This document shows, one piece after another, positions 5,938 to 10,918 of a stretch of DNA of 11,088 nt. The stretch spans positions 1,156 through 12,243 of the forward strand of contig MFVN01000017.1 in the NCBI GenBank assembly GCA_001786095.1. Direction: 5' to 3'. The translations under genes were made by a program, and so were the position numbers. Origin of the DNA: Candidatus Nomurabacteria bacterium RIFCSPLOWO2_02_FULL_42_17. Lineage in GTDB: Bacteria; Patescibacteriota; Minisyncoccia; Phycocordibacterales; MFVN01. Numbering within the stretch: position 1 is the stretch's first letter; every line of letters starts with the position of its first letter. The notes beneath the pieces were generated by a model that had not been told where the DNA came from, did no database searches, and saw only the letters and a list, made by a program, of their open reading frames with translations.

Positions 5938-6345
5938 ATGAAAACAATAGTGTTATCAATCATCGCCGTTTTGGTGGGAATAGTTTTATTTCTTCCCACT
6001 TATTCTTTTTCCCAAGCGAACACCCTAAAAGCTTATTATATTGAGAAAAAATTTATTGCCCCCTATCTCTCTGAAGAAATAAATCCATGCTCATTTCAAT
6101 TAATTCAATATCGATATGACGCGCTTAACCGGCTGACATTATATTTTGTCAGTTTTTGCGATACTATTAACGCAATAATGTATGATTATGATGGTAATGG
6201 TAATCGTATTAGCGAAACAAGTTTATTTTTCGTTCGTGATAATCCCTCAAGATACAGATTAGAAAACCCTAAACCACCTGAAAAAGATTTTGAGGGTATT
6301 ATTAAGAAAATGCTAAGCCAGTTAATGGAAAGAAAAATAGAATAA
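5938..6345 (+). CDS. Small secreted protein with a single YD (RHS-like) repeat
   Basis: The 135-aa product starts with a Sec-type signal peptide: MKT, a long hydrophobic core IVLSIIAVLVGIVLFL, and a probable cleavage site near 'SFSQA' (residue ~27). The mature ~108 residues contain YRYDALNRLT (58-67) and, 24 residues after the first Tyr, YDYDGNGNRI (82-91). These are the two edges of one YD repeat as found in RHS and teneurin-type proteins. Such repeats normally occur in dozens and wind into a beta-shell around a toxin; a lone unit cannot do that, so the role is unknown. Cys51 and Cys74 could form a disulfide. The C-terminal part is charged (EKDFEGIIKKMLSQLMERK) and probably helical. It has its own strong ribosome-binding site and a downstream terminator, so it is a one-gene unit. 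It could be the remnant of a larger RHS gene, but the intact signal and stop argue for a real small protein. Confidence 0.75.
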   Translation: MKTIVLSIIAVLVGIVLFLPTYSFSQANTLKAYYIEKKFIAPYLSEEINPCSFQLIQYRYDALNRLTLYFVSFCDTINAIMYDYDGNGNRISETSLFFVRDNPSRYRLENPKPPEKDFEGIIKKMLSQLMERKIE

Positions 6346-6347
6346 AA

Positions 6348-6395
6348 GATTTTTAGTTAAAAATCCGGCGGGAACAACTCTTGTCGGTTTTTTTT
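6348..6395 (+). terminator. Rho-independent terminator after the YD-repeat gene
   Basis: Two stems are nested here. GATTTTTA/TAAAAATC (6348-6355 and 6358-6365) is perfect but AT-rich. It is followed by CCGGCGGGA/TCTTGTCGG (6365-6373 and 6379-6387; 9 bp including three G-U pairs, 5-nt loop), then eight T (6388-6395). The second is a good terminator. The promoter of the next gene starts inside or right after the T-run. Confidence 0.75.
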
Positions 6396-6402
6396 ATTTA
6401 TC

Positions 6403-6411
6403 TGATATAAT
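6403..6411 (+). promoter_or_regulatory. Extended -10 promoter (TGA-TATAAT) for the M16 peptidase gene
   Basis: A perfect TATAAT at 6406-6411 with TG at 6403-6404 ends 7 nt before the ATG at 6419, so transcription should start at or next to the start codon. TTGTCG (6381-6386), in the 3' arm of the preceding terminator, is a possible weak -35 at 19-nt spacing. There is no Shine-Dalgarno sequence. Confidence 0.65.
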
Positions 6412-6418
6412 TCCAGAT

Positions 6419-7687
6419 ATGACTTTTAGTAAAAAAATTCTATCGAATGGACTGCGGGTCATTACCGTGCCGATGAAGGGTAATCCCACTGTCACGTCTT
6501 TAGTGTTGGTGGAAACCGGATCAGAATACGAAATCAAGAAAATTTCCGGGCTGTCGCATTTTTTGGAACATATGTGTTTTAAGGGCACGATAAAACGCCC
6601 GCGGGCTATAGATATTTCCAAAGAACTTGATGGGTTAGGCGCGCAATACAACGCCTTCACCGGACAGGAATACACTGGTTATTATGCTAAAGCCGACTCC
6701 AAGCATTTCCGGCAGATTTTTGATATTGTTTCCGATCTTTATCTCAATCCAACTTTTCCGGAAGCCGAAATTGAAAAAGAAAAAGGTGTGATTGTGGAGG
6801 AAATAAATATGTACAAAGACACGCCCCAACGCCGCGCGCCTGAATTGTTGGCGGAAGTTTTGTATGGCGATCAGCCGGCCGGCTGGAACATCGCCGGCCG
6901 GCCGGAAACCGTGCGCGCCATGGCACGCGAAAACTTTTTACGATATCGCAAAGATCATTACGTGGCGCGCGCCACAATTATCATCGTAGCCGGCGCGGTC
7001 AGTGAAACCGCGGTGCTTAATGAAGTTAAACGGAAATTTTCTAATATTTCTCTTGGTCGCAAACATGGCAAATTACCGGTGCGAGAACATCAAGCAAGTC
7101 CGCGCGCGCGAATAGAACATAAAAAAACCGATCAAACACACCTTGCGCTGGGGTTTCGCACTTTTGGCGCGGCTGATTCGCGCAATTCGGTGCTGACCGT
7201 GCTTATGGCCGCGCTTGGTTCGGGTATGAGCTCGCGACTTTTTCAGCGTTTGCGCGAGGAGATGGGAATTTGTTATTACGTGCGTGCTGGGGCGGACGCT
7301 TTTACTGATCATGGCTATTTGGAAGTTTTCACCGGCGTCGATGTCAGTCGTTCCCCGCTGGCGCTTAAAGCTATTTTGGAAGAATGTCGGCGTTTTAAAA
7401 ATGAGTTGCTTCCTGACAGTGAATTAGCCAAAACAAAGGAGCATATTATTGGTGGGCTCAAAATGGGATTGGAATCTTCCGATGATACGGCTTTTTTCTG
7501 TGGTATACAGGAAGTGCTTCGGCGTAAACTGGAAACGCCGGCTGAAAAGGAGCGCAAAATCCGCGCGGTTTCCGCGCGCCAAGTCTGCGACTTGGCGCGC
7601 CAGATTTTCCAAACCCGAAAACTTAGTTTGGCGATAGTCGGGCCTTTTAAAAACACCACTCTTTTCCGCCGCGCCCTACAGGTTTAA
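6419..7687 (+). CDS. M16 family zinc peptidase (insulinase/processing-peptidase-like)
   Basis: The 422-aa protein begins with 'KILSNGLRVITVPM', the conserved first strand of M16 peptidases. It has the inverted zinc motif HFLEH at residues 47-51 (HxxEH: His47 and His51 ligands, Glu50 catalytic) followed by 'CFKGT'. The third ligand is Glu128 (or 127) in 'GVIVEEINMYKDTPQ', about 76 residues later, the spacing expected for the family. The second half-domain is present with 'GSGMSSRLFQRLREEMGICYYV' and 'GYLEVFTGVD', which shape the substrate cavity in two-domain M16B enzymes. The length of ~420 is normal for the M16B type that works as a dimer. No signal peptide is seen, so it should be cytoplasmic. 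It degrades or processes peptides. The AI-2E gene follows 30 nt after the stop, with its own -10 box. Confidence 0.92.
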   Translation: MTFSKKILSNGLRVITVPMKGNPTVTSLVLVETGSEYEIKKISGLSHFLEHMCFKGTIKRPRAIDISKELDGLGAQYNAFTGQEYTGYYAKADSKHFRQIFDIVSDLYLNPTFPEAEIEKEKGVIVEEINMYKDTPQRRAPELLAEVLYGDQPAGWNIAGRPETVRAMARENFLRYRKDHYVARATIIIVAGAVSETAVLNEVKRKFSNISLGRKHGKLPVREHQASPRARIEHKKTDQTHLALGFRTFGAADSRNSVLTVLMAALGSGMSSRLFQRLREEMGICYYVRAGADAFTDHGYLEVFTGVDVSRSPLALKAILEECRRFKNELLPDSELAKTKEHIIGGLKMGLESSDDTAFFCGIQEVLRRKLETPAEKERKIRAVSARQVCDLARQIFQTRKLSLAIVGPFKNTTLFRRALQV

Positions 7688-7702
7688 AAATCTCGAAATT
7701 AG

Positions 7703-7711
7703 TGTTATATT
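7703..7711 (+). promoter_or_regulatory. Extended -10 promoter (TGT-TATATT) for the AI-2E family gene
   Basis: TATATT (7706-7711) with TG at 7703-7704 ends 6 nt before the ATG at 7718, again a leaderless arrangement. A weak -35, TTTAAA (7683-7688), lies at exactly 17-nt spacing, overlapping the stop codon of the peptidase gene. No Shine-Dalgarno sequence is present. Confidence 0.55.
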
Positions 7712-7717
7712 AGTTCT

Positions 7718-8791
7718 ATGCCCCGCGAGGATACTCCGCAAGTTAATATCAATGCTTGGGTCATAGTTAAAGTGGCCCTGTTCGCGCTTTTAGCCTATGT
7801 TCTTTATTTGATACGCGATTTGGCGTTGGTTTTTTTAACGTCTATCGTTATTGCTTCTTTTGTGGAAGCGGCCGGCCGGAGATTGCGTTCCTATGGTTTT
7901 GGGCGTGTATTTTCGGTTATTTTAATTTATATAATTTCCATTGTTTTACTGAGCGGAGTTTTGTATGCGACCGTGCCTGTGCTGGCCGAAGAAATCTCGG
8001 GCGTGGTTTCGTCGGTCGCTAAACTTTTACCCCAATCCGGCTTTTTGAGCAATATAAATCTAGAGCCGGTTTCTAGCGCTGGAGAGACCGTGAGTAATTT
8101 AGTTCACACTGGCTCGTTGGTTAATTTTTTTCAAAGTGCCGGAAATTTAATACAAAGTTTATCTTCAGGCGTTTTAGAAACTTTGAGTTTTGTTTTCGGC
8201 GGTATTGTGAACTTAATCTTAGTTATAGTAATTTCTTTCTATCTTTCCATGCAAGATCGTGGCATTGAAAATTTTCTTCGCATTGTGGTACCTAATAAAC
8301 ATGAAGATTATGCGGTGGATCTTTGGCGGCGCAGTGAACGCAAAATTGCCCAGTGGGTAAAAGGCCAGCTGGTCTTAAGTCTTATTATAGGTGTTTTAGT
8401 TTATCTTTTACTGACTCTTTTTGGCGTGCGTTATGCATTGGTTATTGCCTTGCTTTCGGCCGTGCTGGAGTTGGTGCCGTTTGGTTCGATTTTGGCCGGC
8501 ATACCGGCCGTAGGTTTGGCCTACCTGGATGGCGGACTCAATTTGGCATTAATTGTGGCCGGCATTTATATAATTATCCAACAATTTGAAAACTATTTGT
8601 TATATCCGGTAATCGTGCAGAAAGTCGTGGGCATTTCCACATTGGCGGTGATTTTAGCGATTTTAATCGGCGCCAAGCTGGCCGGTTTTTGGGGCTTGAT
8701 TCTGGCTGTGCCTATGGCCACCGTGATTATTGAATTTATGAATGACATTGAGAAGAAAAAAATTTTCACCCGCGCTGGAGGTAATGGCTAA
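7718..8791 (+). CDS. AI-2E family transporter (UPF0118 membrane protein)
   Basis: The 357-aa polytopic membrane protein has about seven to eight hydrophobic segments. Two to three lie in the first 100 residues (VALFALLAYVLYLI, ALVFLTSIVIASFV, VFSVILIYIISIVLLSGVLY). A more hydrophilic region (~95-150) follows, then a C-terminal bundle. The family signature is the C-terminal part: 'WVKGQLVLSLIIGVLVYLLL', then 'ELVPFGSILAGIPAV', then 'QQFENYLLYPVIVQKVVG', then 'LAILIGAKLAGFWGLILAVP'. Members include TqsA (autoinducer-2 export) and Na+/H+ or Na+/Li+ antiporters, so the substrate here cannot be assigned; quorum signalling should not be assumed. The reading frame overlaps the start of metG by 8 nt (8784-8791), so the two are translationally coupled. 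Confidence 0.9.
   Translation: MPREDTPQVNINAWVIVKVALFALLAYVLYLIRDLALVFLTSIVIASFVEAAGRRLRSYGFGRVFSVILIYIISIVLLSGVLYATVPVLAEEISGVVSSVAKLLPQSGFLSNINLEPVSSAGETVSNLVHTGSLVNFFQSAGNLIQSLSSGVLETLSFVFGGIVNLILVIVISFYLSMQDRGIENFLRIVVPNKHEDYAVDLWRRSERKIAQWVKGQLVLSLIIGVLVYLLLTLFGVRYALVIALLSAVLELVPFGSILAGIPAVGLAYLDGGLNLALIVAGIYIIIQQFENYLLYPVIVQKVVGISTLAVILAILIGAKLAGFWGLILAVPMATVIIEFMNDIEKKKIFTRAGGNG
8777..8781 (+). promoter_or_regulatory. Shine-Dalgarno GGAGG deciding the metG start
   Basis: GGAGG lies just 2 nt before ATG 8784, within the end of the upstream gene. The spacing is unusually tight, but overlap with the upstream stop codon at 8789-8791 suggests terminating ribosomes restart here. It supports ATG 8784 over the in-frame ATG at 8742, whose extra 14 residues are unlike any MetRS start. 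Confidence 0.65.
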
Positions 8792-10304
8792 AAATTTTTA
8801 CATAACTACCACGCTTCCCTATGTGAATTCCGATCCACATTTAGGTTTTGCTATGGAACTTATACGGGCGGATGTAATTGCGCGTTTTAAAAAAACACAA
8901 GGTTTTGATATTTTTTTTAACACCGGTACGGATGAACACGGGTTGAAAATCTGGCAAGCGGCGCAAAAAGCCGGCCTGCCTCCTACCCGCGCAGGCGGGG
9001 CGCGGGCGGGCCAGAACATACAGAGTTATTGTGACGCGCGCGCCACGCGCTTTCGCGAGCTTGTGCCAGCGCTTGGGATTTTGCCGGAAGTGAATTTTAT
9101 ACGCACGACTGATTCGCGCCACGAACGCGCGGCGCGGGAATTCTGGAAAATTTGCCATAAGGCCGGCTATATTTACAAAAAGAATTATGCCATTAAATAT
9201 TGCGTGGGTTGCGAACTGGAAAAAACCGAATCTGAACTTGAAAACGGTCGTTGTCCAGTACACCCCGCTCGCGAGCTTGAAACAATAGAAGAAGAAAATT
9301 ATTTTTTTCGTTTTTCGGCTTTTCAAAATCAACTTCTGGAGTTTTATAAAAAAACGCCGGATTTTGTTGTGCCAGAAAACCGTTTTCGTGAAATAAAAAA
9401 GTTTATGGAAAGCGGACTTCAGGATTTTAGCATTTCGCGTTTGAAGGAAAAAATGCCGTGGGGGGTGGAAGTACCCGATGATTCTTCGCAGGTGATGTAT
9501 GTTTGGTTTGATGCGTTAACTAATTATATTTCAGCCTTGGGGTGGGGAACTTCCCCCCTCCTTAGCAAGGAAGGGGCAGGGGGTGGTAGTCTAGGAGAGG
9601 AAAATCTTTTTGAAAAATTCTGGGTAAACGGCACGCCTACGCAATATTGTGGTAAAGACAATTTGCGCCAACAGTCGGCTATGTGGCAAGCAATGCTTAT
9701 GGCCGCTGGACTTCCAACCTCGCGACAAATCGTGATTGATGGATTTATAAATATCAGCGGACAGAAAATGTCTAAATCGGTTGGCAACATCGCCGACCCG
9801 TTTGAACTTGTGAAGGAATATAGCGCAGACGCAGTGCGTTATTTTGTCCTGCGCGAACTGCATCCGTTTGAAGATAGCGATTACACACCCGAAAAATTTA
9901 AAGAAGCTTATAATGCAAACTTAGCCAACGGACTTGGCAATCTTGTTTCGCGGATTATGAAAATGGCGGAGAGCGCGCTGGTGGCGCCGGTTCTGGAACC
10001 GCTGGCGGATAATTTACCGCCGGAATTTTCATCGGCGCTGGAAAAGTTTGAAACAAACAAAGCCGCCGATTTTGTTTGGAACAAAATCGGCAAACTGGAT
10101 TCGGAAATACAAAAAACCCAGCCGTTTTCCCTTATCAAAACCGACGCGGAAAAGGGGAGGGAGATTATAAGAAATCTTATTTTAGGTCTTTGGAATATTA
10201 TACCGATGCTTCAAATTCTTTTGCCCGACACGGCCCAATTAATTAAAGAAACGATAAAATTAAATAAAATGCCAGCCGAGTCGCTTTTCTTGAGAAAAGA
10301 ATAG
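8784..10304 (+). CDS. metG: Methionyl-tRNA synthetase with two in-frame palindromic-repeat insertions
   Basis: The 506-aa class I synthetase charges initiator and elongator tRNA-Met. 'FYITTTLPYVNSDPHLGFAM' carries the HIGH-equivalent HLGF (residues 19-22). 'NTGTDEHGLKI' follows, and a zinc knuckle is formed by Cys140, Cys143, Cys157 and His160. 'YVWFDALTNYISALGW' lies at 239-254, and KMSKS at 328-332 sits in 'ISGQKMSKSVGN'. The C-terminal helical anticodon domain starts near 375. The length is normal for a short MetRS without the C-terminal tRNA-binding domain. Two segments look inserted. Residues ~65-77 (LPPTRAGGARAGQ) are encoded by a GC-rich palindromic stretch. Residues ~256-270 (TSPLLSKEGAGGGSL) are encoded by a partial copy of the element found twice downstream. 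Both fall between conserved blocks and keep the frame, so the enzyme should be functional. I start at ATG 8784. Confidence 0.95.
   Translation: MAKNFYITTTLPYVNSDPHLGFAMELIRADVIARFKKTQGFDIFFNTGTDEHGLKIWQAAQKAGLPPTRAGGARAGQNIQSYCDARATRFRELVPALGILPEVNFIRTTDSRHERAAREFWKICHKAGYIYKKNYAIKYCVGCELEKTESELENGRCPVHPARELETIEEENYFFRFSAFQNQLLEFYKKTPDFVVPENRFREIKKFMESGLQDFSISRLKEKMPWGVEVPDDSSQVMYVWFDALTNYISALGWGTSPLLSKEGAGGGSLGEENLFEKFWVNGTPTQYCGKDNLRQQSAMWQAMLMAAGLPTSRQIVIDGFINISGQKMSKSVGNIADPFELVKEYSADAVRYFVLRELHPFEDSDYTPEKFKEAYNANLANGLGNLVSRIMKMAESALVAPVLEPLADNLPPEFSSALEKFETNKAADFVWNKIGKLDSEIQKTQPFSLIKTDAEKGREIIRNLILGLWNIIPMLQILLPDTAQLIKETIKLNKMPAESLFLRKE
8973..9012. repeat. GC-rich palindromic insert inside metG (first insert)
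   Basis: The 40-bp stretch is almost pure G/C. It contains GCCTGC/GCAGGC (8974-8979 and 8991-8996) and CCCGCGC/GCGCGGG (8986-8992 and 9000-9006), which could form alternative hairpins. It encodes residues ~64-76 of MetRS, where other MetRS sequences I recall go directly from 'KAG' to 'PQ.fcD'. An inserted palindromic element is inferred from composition and from this expected alignment. Confidence 0.45.
9551..9591. repeat. Partial copy of the GC-rich palindromic element inside metG (second insert)
   Basis: CCCCCTCCTT (9554-9563), loop AGC, AAGGAAGGGG (9567-9576) forms a 10-bp stem with one C-A mismatch. The G-rich linker ending GGTAGTC follows, the same order as in the left half of the copies at 10309 and 10823 (hairpin, then G-rich linker, then GTC). 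The right half is absent. It is read in frame as TSPLLSKEGAGGGSL, between 'ISALGW' and 'FEKFW' of MetRS. Confidence 0.7.
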
Positions 10305-10308
10305 GATT

Positions 10309-10393
10309 TCCTCCTCCCCTTACTAAGGGGAGGATTGAGGAGGGGTCTAAATTCAGACCCCCACCCATCCTCCCCCTTATCAAGGGGGAGGGG
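10309..10393. repeat. Palindromic GC-rich element, copy 1 (between metG and DUF559 gene)
   Basis: The element has three stems. The left hairpin is TCCTCCCCTT/AAGGGGAGGA (10312-10321 and 10325-10334, loop ACT). The central stem is GGGGTCT/AGACCCC (10342-10348 and 10355-10361). The right hairpin is CCTCCCCCTT/AAGGGGGAGG (10369-10378 and 10382-10391, loop ATC). The left half is close to the reverse complement of the right half, so the whole ~85 bp can fold as one long cruciform with two side hairpins. It starts within 10 nt of the metG stop and ends 11 nt before the DUF559 ATG. No T-run follows, so it is not a normal terminator. Confidence 0.9.
10387..10393 (+). promoter_or_regulatory. Ribosome-binding sequence GGAGGGG supplied by the repeat's right arm
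   Basis: The end of the right hairpin of copy 1 reads GGAGGGG and lies 11 nt before ATG 10405. It is slightly far, but it is the only Shine-Dalgarno-like sequence there. In the folded hairpin most of it would be paired, so translation might be restrained. Confidence 0.45.
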
Positions 10394-10404
10394 AATAAAA
10401 TACA

Positions 10405-10755
10405 ATGACACTTGTATATAACATTTTAAAATTAAAAAATAGACGAGCTGAGTTGAGGAATAAACAAACACCGCAGGAAGTATTGCTTTGGTCCAGATTG
10501 CGCCGAGAGCAGCTCGGTCTAAAATTCCGCCGTCAGCACAGCATTGGTGGATACATCGCGGATTTTTATTGTCCAAAAAAGAAATTAATTATAGAAATTG
10601 ATGGTTCTCAACATTTTAAAAAAGATACGGAAGAATATGATAAAGTGCGAAGCGATTATTTTAAAGGAATAAATATAAAAGTTTTCCGTTTTACAAATGC
10701 GGAGATAAATACTAATATGAATGGAGTGTTGCTCAAGATACAAAGTAATTTATGA
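10405..10755 (+). CDS. DUF559-domain protein (Vsr-like endonuclease fold)
   Basis: The 116-aa product matches the DUF559 (PF04480) pattern along its whole length. It runs 'RRAELRNKQTPQEVLLWSRLRREQLGLKFRRQHSIGGYIADFYCPKKKLIIEIDGSQH', then 'DKVRSDYFKGINIKVFRFTNAEI' and a C-terminal 'VLLKIQ' helix. The family has a PD-(D/E)xK fold related to very-short-patch-repair endonucleases. Visible core acidic residues are Asp53 (ADFY), Glu64 and Asp66 (IEIDG), with His70 after. Natural substrates of DUF559 proteins are not established. The gene is bracketed by two copies of the GC-rich palindromic element, is AT-richer than metG, and lies between metG and tatD. This suggests an inserted unit whose nuclease may act on the repeat or its target sites; that role is inference. 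The ATG at 10405 fits the family start. The stop is TGA at 10753-10755. Confidence 0.85.
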   Translation: MTLVYNILKLKNRRAELRNKQTPQEVLLWSRLRREQLGLKFRRQHSIGGYIADFYCPKKKLIIEIDGSQHFKKDTEEYDKVRSDYFKGINIKVFRFTNAEINTNMNGVLLKIQSNL

Positions 10756-10822
10756 AAATAAAAACTAAAAAGTTTTTTCTTTAGATGAAGATATTGGAGA
10801 AGTGATTATAAATTAATTGAAT
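10756..10822. other. AT-rich spacer with weak hairpin between DUF559 gene and repeat copy 2
   Basis: AAAACT/AGTTTT (10761-10766 and 10771-10776, loop AAAA) is followed by TTCTTT and could act as a weak terminator for the DUF559 message. The rest is AT-rich. A short open stretch, KVFSLDEDIGEVIIN (10769-10816), has coding-like look but no start codon, so it is at most a gene remnant. Confidence 0.3.
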
Positions 10823-10910
10823 TTACCCTCCCCTTACTAAGGGGAGGGTAAGGAAGGGGTCTTTAAATTCTGACCCCCTCTCAATCTCCCCCTTAGTAAG
10901 GGGGAGAGGA
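10823..10910. repeat. Palindromic GC-rich element, copy 2 (between DUF559 gene and tatD)
   Basis: It has the same architecture and orientation as the copy at 10309. The left hairpin is 13 bp and perfect (10823-10835 and 10839-10851, loop ACT, core ACCCTCCCCTT). The central stem is GGGGTC/GACCCC (10856-10861 and 10872-10877). The right hairpin is TCTCCCCCTT/AAGGGGGAGA (10885-10894 and 10898-10907, loop AGT). The two copies share the CCTCCCCTTACTAAGGGGAGG left core and the GGGGTCT...AAATTC...GACCCCC centre, with differences compensated across stems (for example ATC versus AGT loops and an extended left stem). It ends 8 nt before the tatD ATG. Confidence 0.9.
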
Positions 10911-10911
10911 A
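10905..10911 (+). promoter_or_regulatory. Ribosome-binding sequence AGAGGAA at the repeat's right end, for tatD
   Basis: AGAGGAA, overlapping the right hairpin of copy 2, lies 7 nt before ATG 10919. It is the only candidate ribosome-binding site for the gene, so the inserted element seems to have supplied it. The hairpin pairs its first bases. Confidence 0.5.
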
Positions 10912-10918
10912 GACAACT

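Noticed and set aside
8353..8589. Alternative + strand frame inside the AI-2E gene
   Set aside because: It is an off-frame reading of a conserved hydrophobic region; residues have no domain character.
8841..9332. Long antisense open frame opposite metG with a PACAGRRQAG-like peptide
   Set aside because: It is the complement of conserved MetRS codons; the peptide is just the reverse reading of the GC-rich insert. No ribosome-binding site or family match.
10769..10816. Short open stretch KVFSLDEDIGEVIIN before repeat copy 2, possibly a gene remnant
   Set aside because: Only 15 codons with no start codon, preceded by an in-frame stop; I recognise no family, and the AT-rich spacer could produce it by chance.
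10309..10910. CRISPR array
   Set aside because: Only two full copies, each internally palindromic and ~430 bp apart with a gene between them; no regular spacer units and no cas genes.
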